DNA of 64,000 nt from Cyanoderma ruficeps (taxonomy: Eukaryota; Chordata; Aves; Passeriformes; Timaliidae). This document shows positions 11,736 to 25,968 of the stretch, in pieces. A program made the position numbers and the translations under genes. The stretch is taken from NCBI GenBank assembly GCA_008694505.1, contig VZDJ01007753.1, forward strand, positions 19,242,044 through 19,306,043, written 5' to 3'. Position 1 is the stretch's first letter. Every line of letters begins with the position of its first letter. Under the pieces are notes generated by a model, which saw only the letters and a list, made by a program, of their open reading frames with translations, had not been told where the DNA came from and searched no databases.

Positions 11736-14700
11736 GATTTTTAAAATCAATCTGCTAATACTTTGTGAAAACCTGTACATGCCAGTAAATCTTCTGATAG
11801 ACACAGGCTATGCTGATACCTGCCAAGCAGACTTCCTGCTGAACCTCGCTGCTTTCCAGCCCACTCTCTGGCAGCTGCCCAAACAACAGCTTTGGGCCAA
11901 GGACCTAGGACTTCCAAGGAAACAGCTTAGGCAGTGTAAGAATAGGGGAGGGCATCCACATTCACATCTTTTTTAAAAAATATGTTTCAACTCTGAGTAA
12001 ACAGTTAAATACTTGTCTTTCCAATTAAAAGTATTTTCTGAAAACTCAGGAATTATTGCACAACAAGGAATATCATTTACCAGCCACTCCTATTACAAAG
12101 AATAACAGTCTCAATCCTTTACTGGAAAGCAGATCAACTGCCTTTCAACTGCCCTTCTCTTTTCCCTCCCTTCACTCTACTACTTCATTCTTACCTGGAG
12201 TCGTACTGTAATCTAGGTCATCTGGCCAGTCTCCTACTCTAACATCTGGTCATTGTTGGCTGGGACAGTGCACAAAGACTGTTCAGACCACAATCAAACG
12301 ACTTTCAAGAAGGAAAACGTAATTTGCAAGACCAGTTAACATTATTAAAGGTCTGACAGAAACTGGGAAACATGGGTTCATCTCTGATAAATTATCAGTC
12401 TTTACCTTTGCTTCTATGCAGACATAACATACCCCTAGAGCACCTTAGAAAGAACTAGTAATTACTACTGATGAACTGGTACCCACTTCCATGACAGTTA
12501 ATCCTAAATGTGGACATATTTTGTACACGATATATGGGGGCAGCTATGGGTCAAACATATTTGTTGCCATTCAAAGGTTACAGTGGCAGAAACAGCATAA
12601 AGCTTGAGAAGAGGTGCCCAAATTCATAGGAATACTAATAAACTTTACCACTTTACTTGGTATGTCCCTAGTCAATGTTAATATAATCCTGCTTTTAAAG
12701 GCAAGCACTGCCAAAGGAAAAAAAATTACTTGGCTGGGCTTGCATGATCAGGTTTTTGAATTCAGCCAAGACATGTTATATCCTAGCTCTTGTAAGAACT
12801 GCCACAGGAATTTCAGTGAGTTCAAATGGTGAAAATAACAGACTTGTGCTTCAAGTGAAATATAATGCTTCAGCAAAGAGTGCCTCTTTATGTCGCTCCA
12901 GGTGACTGTCTCAATGCTAATCTAGCAGAAAATAGGATGCTTACTGAACAACCAGCATTATTATTCTGTGCCCAACAAAAGCTTATCATGATCATTTCAG
13001 CCCAGTCCTACTTTATTTACAAGACACAGCAAGATAAGGGCTAGAGGCAGCACAGTCATTTGTCAGTTAACATTCACAGCTGACTACAGCAAGAACACAT
13101 TCATGAAAAATTGAAATTAGTCATTCTCCATTGGCTTCTCTAGACTTTCTCTTCAGATGCAGTGACTTACTTAAGCAATAACCATTGCAACTTTGGTGAA
13201 ATTACAGAAGGTACAGAAACAGTTTTCAAACACCAGTAACATTTAATTATATTAGTAAGTTCTGCAAAGGCATTACTGTGGGGTTAAACCTACAATGATA
13301 CAAAATTTTTTGCTTTGAGTTTATTAGTGGCAGTCTCTTCACAGAATGGAGACTGGAATTGAAATCCAGGGTTAGTGGCAGGAGGTTGTCATCAGTGCAA
13401 CACACCCCAGCTTTAGTCTTCCCCTTAACAGCTAACATGCAGCAGTAGTGCTGAGTTTGGCTAACACAGCTGTGTAGTATCTTGTCAGTTCAAATAGAGA
13501 CCCAAGAGTAAATAAGGCACTGTAAAGGAATTTGCCACTCCATAAGAGTCTTGTCATATCCAAAACAAAATGCATGTAGTATGTCAATCAGTTTGGAATA
13601 TACTAGTGAAAACTAAGGTATGTATTGGCTGCAAAAGATCCAAATTGTTTTTGTTCTAGCTGTTATACTGTCTGAGTATTTTTACCTAGAGAAAAACATC
13701 TATGGAAAAAAGAAAGAAAACGAAGAGGCTTAGTGTTTCTAGCACGACCCTCGTGCTTTTGAGCCATTGTTTCATTGCCTACATCTTCGAGCTCACCACC
13801 TTCAGAAACAGGCAAGGAGAAATGAACTCAGGTTCACTGACTGCACAGAACTCTGGAGTGAAATATATATGTAGAAATTTACCCATTCTCTTGTAAAACT
13901 GAGGGCTTTCCAAGCTAAACACAAGCAACATATCAAACTCAGAACACATCAAACTGCTAGAGCTAGTATTTATATCAGTGTTGATAATGACTTCAGAATG
14001 GAAGAATTCAGCTCCTTTCCATCCTAAATTTGGTGTTGAGTTCAAAACCATATACATAAATTAGGTACATCAGTGGAAAATATCAACTCTTGTTTGCTCC
14101 CACAACATAGCACTGGTATTTCCATCAGTGTACTTGAATCTTAGTAATTATTTTCTAAAAACTATCAGCCAAAACCTATGTTTCTCTGTAAATGCGTAAA
14201 TGTTTTATTGCTTTAGACATTAAGTTCTTTTTCAAATCAATACCTTTCACAGCTCCACAGTAAGCAGATAAATATTTCAGATTTTATGTACTCTGACTCA
14301 AACTTTTTTTAAGAAAAAAAACAATGAGCATAAGGAAATCTGACCATGTTTGCTGGAACAGTCCATGCATAAAGTTCCTTTACACTCTATGGCACACAAA
14401 GTCACTTTTTTAATTGCTGTACTTGAGGCAGTAATTCAATACCTGCTTAGCAGCATAACAGCTGTACTGCTTAGCAGCTCGGGCTAAGAAGTGACTCAAA
14501 CTGTATTCAACAGCTCATACCTACAAGCCAGAAAAAAACCTAGAAAATATATATGTGCAGAACAATGTAGTGAACTCTGTCCCAAGGGTGACTCATTACA
14601 TTGAGTACCTATCCTAAAAATCAGCAAAAACTTTGTTATAGCAAGACATTTATAACAATACAGAGTGATTATTAGACATCTGCTGTAACAGTCAGAAGCT

Positions 14701-14757
14701 TAGAGGGTTTGGGAGGTGAGTTAGGTTTGGTTTGGTCTTCCTGTTTTTTTGTTGTTT

Positions 14758-14800
14758 GGGAGTTTTTTGGGGTTTTTTGGGGTTTTTTGAGGGGTTTTTT
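14758..14800 (+). repeat. Tandem TTTTTTGGGG-type repeat with G-quadruplex potential
   Basis: A 10-bp unit TTTTTTGGGG is repeated at 14763-14772 and 14773-14782, followed by a variant TTTTTTGAGGGG. Together with the GGG at 14758 it offers four G runs separated by 6-8 bases, so a longer-loop quadruplex is possible. Confidence 0.7.
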
Positions 14801-15988
14801 TTGTTTGTTTTATTAAGGGTATAACTACAATGCAGGCACTTGATGTACATTGCTGCTGTTTCTGGACTTCTCTTTTAACGTTACAGATGCAAAACCATCC
14901 TGGAAAACCTAAACCAAAGTTCTTTTGAAAAGTAGTTTCATCTAAATAGAATCATACCAAATAAAGCCATAAAATCAGAGACTGCTCTAAGTACCCTGTA
15001 ATGAGCCCTCAGATTAACTGAGTTTGCAATGAATCTTAACACACAAATAAATTCTGTGTACCTTTTGGGTTTTCTGGCAACCACATCGCATAGTCTTGGC
15101 TACTACCCATATGGGAGTTTTGCCACATTAATGGAATTAACATGCTGTTTTTCTTTTGCTAGCATGAGTTCTTAAATTATTTAAAAGGTTCTTGTATCTC
15201 AGTTCTGCTTTCCATGTTAAAGCTGGAGAATCTAGCAGCAGTGGCTCTCTGTGGAGGACACTCACCATTTCAGCATTGGCTCAGAAGAATGCATTGCTTA
15301 AGATGTGCAAGTTCTCCATTTGAGCAACCACCAAAATAAGTAACACTGAAATAAATATCTACCAACTCAGCTATAACTATTTCCCTTTCACACTGGACTA
15401 CAGACACAATGTCAATGACTTGACTATTCATTCTTTTAATATGCCTCATTTAATTGATTAAAATCACATCAAGCATATGTGTGTGGGATTTGTAAAGTCC
15501 TGCCTGCTCCAGTACAGTAAGGAAATCCATTGCATGTGCTGACCTTCCCAGCAGAACATTACATCCCACTCTCTCTGCAACATAAAGATCTATATTTCTT
15601 TCAAAAATTATGATTTAGATTCCTCTTATGTAGCTGATTCCCAGAGGTAAAGAAACTGCAGTCTCAAGGGATCTGAAGCATGACTGAATTTTCTGACATT
15701 TGTAGTAGTATCTTTCCTTTTTTTTCCCCTCTTCTGCATTTCTCCCACTCCCACCCAGGACAAGTCTACTTTTTATTAGATTCAGTGAGATTCCATAACA
15801 AAGTAACACTTCTCAGCATCTACTTGTGTCCTCTGCTTTGTCCAATCAAACTTCTAACAAATTGTCTTCACTAATATGCAACAGCACAAGTCCTCTATGA
15901 TATGGAAATTAATAAACTGGTGGACGCTCTCCTTGAAAGATTTTATCAGTGATGCAGTTTCCTAGCACAAAACTGCTTCACACATCTT

Positions 15989-16013
15989 GGGGGGGAAGAG
16001 GGGGAGGGTGGGG
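15989..16013 (+). other. Canonical G-quadruplex motif
   Basis: Four G runs of 7, 5, 3 and 4 bases with loops AAGA, A and T. The short loops make this a strong quadruplex candidate on the plus strand, which is the template strand for RAD51B. Confidence 0.7.
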
Positions 16014-19000
16014 TGCAAGAGGAGATAAATTATCTGAGGTCAGCACCAAACCTTGCCTCATCTCCCAGGGGCGATGAATCATGCACCCTGCTCAGAATAA
16101 ACACGTCCTCATTGTTGGATGGATTAAATGGAAAACACCCTAACGGGCAGATTTTATTTGTAGATGCCACTCCAACATATAAAGAGAAAAGAGAAATTAA
16201 GTTGCTGTCCCAAGTATATCTCAGGCCATCTCACTAAAACCTGGTTCATTTTTCCTCCTTTGCAATCCAGTTTTAAATGTATTCAGATTACCATTTAACT
16301 TTGCACTGTGAACATCTCATTGCTCTCCAAAGTATAGCTAATACCCAGTTACTACCTAGGAATGAGTATTTTGCACAATAATCCTCTTACTTTACTTTTG
16401 GATGGCTTAAGGAAGAAGCCAGTGGAAAGGGAAGGGAGGAGAGAGAACAAAAATGGGAGTGGGAAGCCAAGACTGAAACAGGGACAGTGGCAGGAAATGG
16501 ACCAGGGTGGGGATGACTGAGCCTGTGACAGCAGGGAATGGTTAACTGGCCGGAGCTGGCAAAGCATCATGAGGAGAAGACAGGACAGCATAAAGCAATG
16601 AGCATACTGCACTCCAGGTCATGTGAGGAAGCCATGGGAAAGACTTTCTAGTGCTTAAAACAATGTATTTTAAATGTGAAAATTGGACTCACATTGAATA
16701 ACAGTACTGCAAAAAATGAACCGAGTACTGATCCACAAGGCATCATAGCTCTTACCTCTCATCTGCTCAAAGTCCAGAGATGTCTCAGGTGAGACTGCAT
16801 AATTTATAGACACCTCTAACCAACTCTAATGGTTTTCTTACGCTAGCACATCAGCTGAAAAGCACAATAGGTAAAGACTCCACCATGCTGTCTTTCAAGA
16901 CTCCTTGAAACTTCACAGAGGAAAGACATGTTTGTGTACTGCACCTGTACTCCACAGACCACACAAATTTTAAAAAAGTTTCTGAGAGTTTTTTATTACA
17001 CTGTGTTGATCATATTCTTTAAAATTCACTGTGGAGGTTTTTGTAGTATTCCTTTATCAGCTCTGAATTCTTTAGGAGGATATTTCCACGCTTTAACAGG
17101 GCTGTGGAGATCAACTGGAAACGTTGTCACTAAACGCCTCTTCATATTTGCAGAAATACCTCTTCATACTCACAGGAGATCCTCAAGTGTCAGGACTTTT
17201 CTCCACTTCACCTTATAGCAAACAATAACCTGTTTTCTCAGACAGAGTGCACTAGATTTGCTGGGTCTTTACACTGATAGATAGATAGTATAGCCATAGC
17301 AATTTGAAATCCCTATTAGCTGAGCTCTCTAAGTCCAGTTAGAGATGAATTTAAAATAATTGTGGTTTCTTGCCCTTTTTTTTCCTAATTCTCTTTACCT
17401 CTGTTAGAGAGGTATGTGCTTCATGTTCACAAGCAGTTTAATTAATTCACAGTTTAATTCATTTCAAAAGTAGTGGAATAACTAGATCCTTGCCATGGCA
17501 GCATCACTTAATGAAGTTACTGTATTTCCATCGTGTGAAAAAGTGAATTTGGTGTTCTTCTGCTCAGGCAAGCAAAAAGGTTAAGTGATATAGTCCAAAA
17601 GACAATGCCCACTGCAAGAAGTTATGCAACAGCATTTGAGCAGAAGAAAGGGACATATTTACAGATATCATGGTGAAATTAGACAAATACAATTCCATCA
17701 CTGTGGCATCTTCCTTGCGAGTCCAAGGAAGATGAAAATATCAGTGTTTGAAGAACTCAGAGAAATGTTATTTGTCTCAGAGATACCACCCCTCCTCCAG
17801 ATCAAACATTCAACTGCTGTACATCATCTACCAAAACTGAAGACATACAAACACATTTATGCTTAATGCTGCATGCTAATTTCATGCATCCATCAGTGTT
17901 CTGTAGCTGTCTGAGAGTAACTAATGACGGATACTCATTTTTATGAGACAGCAGGAAGACACGTTTTTTCCAGACTGTCATTTCTTCCTTTACAATGAAG
18001 TTTAACCTCTATTTTTCCCTAGAACTCCCAGTATGTCAGAGACCAAACTGTGTATTACTGTGGAGTGTCTGCCACTTGCCAAAGCAATGCATTGGGCACT
18101 AAAATCAACTAAACATTGTTCTGAAGGCAAATTAACACTTGCTCTATCTCATGTATTTCAAAGTTCAAAAAAAGTGGTTCACTTACATCTGGAGAGTGAT
18201 AGAAAATGGGTTTGCAAACTGACCCCTCAGCTGTCCAGCTTATAAATGCCAAGCAATCTCTAAAGGTCTAGTTGCCTTGCCTGGAATCATCTGATTACTG
18301 CTTCTTTGTCTCACATCTTTAAGAAACTGGTCTCAAACTTCGCTCAAAATTGTTCAGAGTCAGACTCAGTGAAATACCTGCCATAGTACAAAATACTTGT
18401 TCTGTGGAGAAAAGCATGCAGTAATGTATAGCTGAAATCTGAGTCTGTCAGTTTTGCATAACTGTTTCTTAGTGTATTTCGATGTCTTTCACAGGCTGTG
18501 CTATGCTAAACAGATAACCTGAGTAAGCTAAGGAAAGAGAGGCCAGGTTAAGCAGAAGGTTGACACTAGGACCATTACAACATCCAGGGATGCTGGGGTG
18601 AAACATGAGGCTGAATGATGTTAAGCAGCCAAGAACTGCAACAGCCAAACAGACAAGTTAAAAGATGGACTTTCTTTCCCTTGGCTGAAGTAATACTGTA
18701 CACAAGACACACAAAGCCTTAGCTGACTTGGACTACCAAAGCCATTTCCTAAGATGAGCCTGCACTGAATTTGAACAGGGCCTCACAGAGAGCCCTTTGA
18801 ATCAATTGTTGCAAGAAGCTGTCCAGACTAGGCAAGGGGATGGAGAGTAGAAAAAACTTCATGACCAGCATAAACCCACCTTCCTAGTCCAAGAATACAA
18901 GGCTTAGACAAGGGAGAATCACTGGAGTGCAAACTTTCTGCTGCACAGAAGGCAGCTAAAGAATTCCTATTTCATGTAGCAAGAAAGTTCTCCAGACTGA

Positions 19001-19762
19001 GGAGTGTGGCTAAAAGAGTGGGATTTTAAAAGATCAGGCAGAAGACATGGTAAAAATGGCATCTCAGACTAGAAGGATCACTGCTCCAAACTCCTGCTCC
19101 TTAAAATTTCATCATATTGTTAGTTCCCTTTTCTTTTCTACTCATTATAGCAGGATAATAGAGAAGAAAAAGGTCTCAAATTGCCCTTCTGCTTTCAGAT
19201 TCTGTGATGGAACAGTCCATTGCTTTGCCAGGGTGGTTGTTCTCACAGAGCTCTCATGACATGCTCAGTCAGCAACCATGCCCAAGCACAGCAATGGGCA
19301 AACTTGTGTTTGGCTCAGGGGAGCTAAAGACAGCTGCCCCCCTCCTTTCCTTGCTTTCTGAGTTCGGTCTTTCTGACAACCCGTGTTGACCAGATGGGCC
19401 CTAGATTTTAAAAGCTATGTGAAAAGATGAAGGAATGTCTCCTGATGTGCTTGCACTGAACAGAAAACCCACCTCAGGATGTAACATGCTAGAGTCGTCC
19501 ATTCGAAAAACAAAACAAAAAACCTGGCTGCTTTATATCAGTGGAAGCTGCAGAGTAGTTCACACTGGAACTGTGCACGCACACAAACACACAACAGGCC
19601 TCACAGGGCAAATGAAGGGGCTTATTAGAGATGAAAGAAGGCCTCACATCATCCCTTGTAAGGGACCATTGTCTCCCTTTCTGCTACAGTGGTCTGTGAA
19701 GCTGTGGGAAACAAATGACCTCCGAGCCACAGCGCTGTGTGCAACTGCAAAAGAAAAGGAAA

Positions 19763-19791
19763 GGGGAGAGGGAGGGGGTTCCATGGGAGGG
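19763..19791 (+). other. Canonical G-quadruplex motif
   Basis: G runs of 4, 3, 5, 3 and 3 with loops AGA, A, TTCCAT and A on the plus strand, inside a locally GC-rich stretch (about 19650-19980). Confidence 0.65.
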
Positions 19792-22700
19792 CCAGCATCC
19801 TCACTCTCCAGTCTTCCAACAACATCCCCACCATGCCATCCCAGTGCACAGCATGGAGGTGTTTCGCATGCCTCCATGCAGCTCCTGCTGCAGCCCAGTC
19901 AGCAATAAAACTGAAATCTCAGCAGAGAGAGCAAGACACCCTTCCCCACCAGCACAAGGGGTCTTCCATCTGGCTGGATGGCTGGTTACTCAAGCTTAAT
20001 AGGAGAAGGCAAGCTTCAGACCTTCTGCTTTTCATTTGCACTTTTTCATGCCATTAATAAGGAACAAAAAAAAAAATAAATCTGCTTCACTTGGAAAAAG
20101 TGCAGACAGGAACAAACAAAAGAGAAACAAACAAGTAAATAAAGCACTGGGGAAAAGGGACAGAAAGACTGGTGTAGAAGACAAGTATCTATAGCCAATG
20201 CTTATCCCATGTCCTTTACTGGGTTTTTGGTTATGAGAGATACTGGGAGTTGCAAAGGTGAGTTATACAGTACACAAACACATGCACTCCCCATACTACT
20301 CTAAATACAAAACACATTCATTTCTTCTTTCTGGTCTCTTCCTTTTTTGCTTGCTCCTCGTAACCCTCCTTCCAGTCATTTGATTAATCTTCAGTCTTTT
20401 GCACCTAAGCAGAACACTATTCTCTATTATATTCAACTCTGCTCTAACGAACAAGACTATTATTTTTGATCAGGCTAAATTCTACCAAGATGTGAAGTAC
20501 AGCACATTTGGAAAGTCCATTGGTTCAGGAATCTAAATTTCTCCTAACTCAGTTTTCTACTCAGCATCTGATTCAAGATTTCTGCCTTGATATTTGGATA
20601 TCAGTCAACACTATGGAAGTAATCATGTCTCTGCAGAGCCAAAAATCAGATCAGGCTGCCAGAGTTAAATAGGATGCTCCTGGCTGCACCATGGAGGAAA
20701 CTATCTCTTGGACAAAGAGAGAATAGCATGGATATAACTCTGTTCGGAACTACAGACGACATTCAACTTAGCTTTCACTGAATTTCTTCAAAACCTCTAA
20801 CTACACCACCAGATATTCATGCAGTAAATCACCTTTGAAATAACCATCTTCTGTACAGACTGAAAAAGAAAAGAGTATTATCACTAACCTTATTGCTGTA
20901 TTTAAAGATTTAGGAGATGCTCAGACACTTGGCTAGTGCATGGAGAAAACTGTGTATGCAAGGGGTTTCTCTCATAGACAACTCTAAAATACATTATATT
21001 TGTAATTAAAAACTGTACAGCTGCTTTACTAACAGCAACACTGCAACATACTTTTAAAAAAATGTTAATATACTTTTCCATGAAAAATTTTCTTTGGCTA
21101 TTTTGTTTAATACAACTCAAGATGAAGACAGGCTTTTAATCCCAGCACTACACTGTCTGACTTGCAAAGGCATTCAGGAAATACCCAGGGCTAAACAAAA
21201 CTGTTCTTAATTATTTTAAATTCATAAAAACAGCTCTGTATAAGGTTCTGAATCCCTTTTTAGTTAATAGAAATACCCCTACAGCTGGAACCCGGACTAC
21301 AGCTCTAGCCACCTCTCTTTCCAATGTCAACAAAATTTTCCGCTTCTGTCACAAGATTTTGACAGTCCTTACAACATCAATGAATCAAGTCTTGTGGTCT
21401 CTCTAGAAAAGCTGCATTATCCACAGTGCACATAAAAGGGGAATCAGCAGAAAGACAGCTTTGGGGTAGTTATAACTCACAGGTTACACTGCAGAGGGGA
21501 AAATAGAGATGGGAGAGAAGTGCTGCCCTCATAGCAGGTCAACAGCTAAACACATTCAAACCAACAAAACTTGAATTAAAAGTAGTAAAATGTATCCAGG
21601 ACACAGAGTTCATGTAGCAAGGAAAGTGAAAAGCTGGAAAAGCCCTCAAGAGCCCTAGCTCACAACCAATCAGGGGAGAGCAGAATCCACAAAGCAGTAC
21701 AGATTTGTACTGACATTTGTTATTCCCCAGAACAGGATTATGCACTGTCCAATGTAATTGTGGAAAAAAGCCCCACTTTCAAACTTTGCTTAAATCCTTC
21801 AGGTATTGATGGTAAAGTCATGTACAGAAGCCAGGTCTCCAGATGCCTAGTCCTGTAACTTCAGAATACTTCTGAAAAGACTTGTGTGCATTTGAAAGCA
21901 ATGTCTATATAAAATAAATGCACAAGTGTCACTACATACATGGACTGTATCTGAGAGTTAGGAACCTAACCATTGTATAGAGGTATGAGTTAGCATCTGA
22001 GAAATGGGAAGTTAAACCTCTGTAATAAAACTGGGTTTTACATACTGGATTTTCATGTTCCTTATTCTTGGCAAACAACAATGACACAAATAGTTTTCAC
22101 TATTTCACTATCCATTCAGAATGAACAGAAAAAAAATCAAAAGAACAGAAAGTAGTAAACTAGTAAACAGGATTAAACACAGCCTTTAGTAGTCTCAGAT
22201 AGGGAATTGTTTAATGTTTTCTATTTGTCTTGCTGATGGTCATTTCAATAAGCACCTACACACAACAAAGTTAATTGAAATGATTGTGCAAATCTATGAA
22301 ATAATATTTGCTAAGTACAGCAGCTACACAATGACATGGGAAAGACAGTCCATAACCTTCAGATTAACTAGTGCCAAAGAACACAAAACAGATTAAATAT
22401 AAACAGTGAAACCCAGGAGACCACATCCCTGAGTACAGCTATACACTACTTACGTACTCTGCAGGTAGACAAAATCATAAAAATCAACAAAACCAGTCTA
22501 AGGAGAGCCATTTAAGTGAAGTGAGGCCAGCTCACTCCAGGTCCCCAATAACATCTTCCTCTTTCCCCAGCCCAAAGCAAACAAAGTCACTACAAAATGG
22601 AAAATATTCAGCATTGACTGATTCTGTAAGGTTTTTCTTTTTAATTATATTTTCAAGTCCCCTGAAACAAACTAAGACAGTTTGTTCTTCTCTAAGACTG

Positions 22701-23333
22701 ATAGATCAGCTTGCATCAAAAATAATCAGGGCAGAGTGAAGGTGAGCCAAATACATACACATTATATTAAGCATTTATTAACATGCATCCCAATTATTTT
22801 CCCAAAGAAAATATTTCCAGATAGTTAGTAGGTTGTTTAAAATTCTGTACTACAGCAGAAGTACCAATCTGGCTCTCATTTTTGTATTCCAGGAAACAGC
22901 TGTTTGTGTTTACAGTTACCAGCAAACAATTCAGCTTTTTAATCAAACAAGAGCTGCTTGGGTGCCTTTACCCATGGCTATGGGAATCAAATCACTTTGG
23001 AAAACAGACCTTTTACAACATTACTTAGAGGCCCTCAGCGGATGCAGGGGATTTGAGAAGCATGCTTTTTGTGGAAACCAGATTTATAGTTTGCAACATT
23101 CTCCATCCTGGGTCAATATACTGAGCTCAGTAACTAATTTCAAACTCAAAATGGCCTGGGGGTCAGTTTTCTTTCTTCTTCTCTCTCCAAATTAACGTTC
23201 TGTCTCATGTGACTACGTCCTCTAGCTGTTTTCCCCACTGCAGATGCACAAATAATAAAAAAAATAAGTTCAGCTCTACTATAAAACAAAGTTGAGCAAT
23301 CTAGAGAGGATGATGTTGACTACATGATGACTA

Positions 23334-23380
23334 CATTTTTCCAGTATGAACATATAGGACCATTTTTCCTGTATGAACAC
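23334..23380. repeat. Imperfect direct repeat, period 27
   Basis: CATTTTTCCAGTATGAACAT (23334-23353) recurs at 23361-23380 with two changes. Confidence 0.85.
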
Positions 23381-24270
23381 TTGTATGATGGCACTTGCTT
23401 AGAGGTTGAAGAGAACATGTGAGCTCCTCTCCATATTTAACTTTGTCACAACCTTCCCCCTCTGCCTGCTTGGAGCTGTTCCTCACAACTACAAGGCATG
23501 TACATATGCAATACATGCAATGGTTAGTTTGTCACAAAACAAGACCAGTTCCTCATTTCTCTAGAAGTGAGTTAAAGACAAATATATCAATGGTGTGCCC
23601 CATAAGGAATCAAAATGAAATGTATACTGCCAAGATTTCTGTTTCTTGCATTGCCGTGTACATGAGCCTTTGCAGGAGAAGCAGGTGAGTTTAAATGCTG
23701 CAGCTCCAGACTTGGAAAGGCAAAAAAGTCTATCTTGGTGAGAAGCAGCTACCAAGTAGTTCCTCCTCCTGATCATTGGCTAACAGCATATTCACCTGTT
23801 GTATTTTGAAACAAACCTCTGAGCCAGTCCAGCTTCCTTCACAGAAAGAAACATTTATGATACACTGTGCAATCTTTACCATTCCTGTCCACAAAGCTAT
23901 CCTAAGAAATGGCTATGTGATCTATGAAAACAGAATTCTGCCATAAAGTTTTTTCTATTCTAGGAAACACCAGAGCTTAAAAGAGCTAATTCACTAGAAA
24001 AACCCACTAGAAGTGATACAGCAGCAGGCACTGGAGGTTTTTAGTTGACTTGAAAGGAGTCTTCTTTTGAAGCCAGGTAACATGAGGCAGTTTAGTTAAT
24101 AAGGTCTTCCTCATACCACCAGGAATTACAGGGCAAATTCGAAGACTAATGTCTTCAGAAAAGTTTTAGATAGTCTCACAGGCACTCCGCTAAACAAAAA
24201 ACTAGTGAAGACCACAAAGAGAAGGTAAACAAACTTGCACTGGTCTACAGACGGATGGAGGACATCAACG

Positions 24271-24292
24271 CAACAAACAAAACAAAACAAAC
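24271..24292. repeat. (CAAAA)n short microsatellite
   Basis: CAACAAACAAAACAAAACAA, a short impure CAAA/CAAAA repeat. Confidence 0.8.
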
Positions 24293-25907
24293 TTGTATGA
24301 GCATGAGCAGCTGGGTGCCAGACTCAAAGATTCCCTATGATTGTCCCACTAACAGGAACAGAGATTCTCCACGTTCTGTCATTGCAAGTGGTGCTGCAGA
24401 TATTAAGAACCACTAAAACTTTGTCTTTCCACAAGGTTACTCCAAGTAGAACACTGCTAAAAGACTCAGGAAGTGGCAACCTGTGTTTTCATTTTATATG
24501 GTATCTGCTTCCTCTGGGATTCCCTAGCCAAGGTACTGCATAATCCTTTTCAATGAAGCAACACTGTTCAGGCAATTCCCAAGACAGCAGCTAAAGGAAA
24601 AAATAATAGCCCTTAGCAAGAAATACACAAACAACTATCTACAATATAAAAGAAAATCCACTTAGAAACAAACTAAACAGGAAACTGAAGTGTCTTGAGT
24701 TTAAATGAGGGGAAGTTGCAAATGAGTTCTGGCTCTCTAGAGAATAAAAGCATTTTAACCTTATGATAAGTATCAGCAAACGATCTTTTTTATTCTATCT
24801 CCTCAAAACCTCAAGTCCATGATCCCTATTGAGTGAGCATGACGGAATATTAATTCCTTCTCCATTAACTTCTTGGGTCTTTTGCCTTGAACACAAGTTC
24901 AAAACTGCACACAGCACCCTTACACAACAAGCAGTCCCTGGGTTTCATAATCTAGGTTATCCTTCCCAGGCAAATGCAGTTTATTTCATGGAGGAATGCC
25001 AAAAGTTAAGTGTGTAAGTTTATACAGACATACCACACTATTTGTATTGGATTGATTAAAAACCCAGCAAATGAAAACAATGAAGAAAAGAATCTAAGAA
25101 CAGAGCATTCTTTATATATTTGTAATTTTGGTTTCTAAATAGACACACTTTCAGGAGTTGAATTTGCAATTATTTTCTAAACTTACAAATAAGCAGCAAT
25201 GAGTAAGACAATTGGATAAAATATTCCGCTGAACTTTATGTGCAACTTGTATTTCATTTTAAATACCTGTCTTCCATGAATTTTTAAACTTTCACTTACT
25301 GGAAAACATCACATGTCTATATTGAGTGTAATCCAACTCATAAAGGTTCAATATACAACCTGAATAACTAAAATAACCCCGCTTCTGTTGAAGTGGAAGT
25401 TGCAACTGTTATTGATGTAGAATGAGAAATGCATGATAATGCCTCCTGATCCCAGTACGTGCAGCACTGAACTTTGCTATCCAAATTGCCTTCACCATCA
25501 AAAAAATGAAGAAATCCAAACAACAAGAAGTAAATTTAATCACACTGTAATTATAAAAGTAAAAGAAATTAACCAAAAGAAAATTGATTAATTAAACAAC
25601 ACAGAAACAAACAGCTTCCCCTTTGAATGTCAGTTATCCTTTCAAAATTACAAAGATGCAAATTCAAAGAATTTTGTTCAGTGTCATTAACCAATATCTA
25701 CAAACAAGAAACACAAACATAGCATAGCTGAGATAATTATAAAGTTAGCCCGCCTTTGAATGTTACTGAAAGGATGTGCTCAAAATCAGAAGGATTAAAC
25801 CACAGAATTGGTATGAAACACAGGTCTTTGGAGGCTTGCAGATATTTTAATAAATAGTTTCAGCCTCATGACATACTGGCCTAGATAATACCTGCACTGT
25901 ACAAGTG

Positions 25908-25968
25908 TTTTTCCCCACTGAGCAGCTGAGGAAACTGAGACCCATGATCACAATTCCCAAGTAGTATT
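25908..25968 (-). mobile_element. MIR-like 3' core fragment
   Basis: GCAGCTGAGGAAACTGAGAC followed by CCATGATCACAATTCCCAAG reads like the complement of MIR (acagatgaggaaactgaggc ... agtgacttgcccaag). The match is short and the flanks are not recognisable. Confidence 0.4.

Larger units (their letters stand above)
9875..25907 (-). other. RAD51B: Downstream RAD51B intron, block without exons
   Basis: AT-rich unique sequence. It includes the CAAA microsatellite, the TTTTTTGGGG repeat, two canonical G4 motifs, the 23.3 kb direct repeat and a GC-richer stretch at about 19435-20060 with several overlapping frames. I saw no splice-bounded coding segment and no long interspersed repeat. Confidence 0.7.

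Noticed and set aside
19435..19908. Longest open frame in the window (157 codons, plus strand)
   Set aside because: Overlapped by open frames in two other plus frames and on the minus strand, in GC-rich DNA. It has no recognisable domain, low-complexity Ser/Pro/Gly content and no clear splice sites. Probably chance.
22833..23195. 120-codon plus-strand frame
   Set aside because: Translation resembles random AT-rich DNA; no domain or splice borders.
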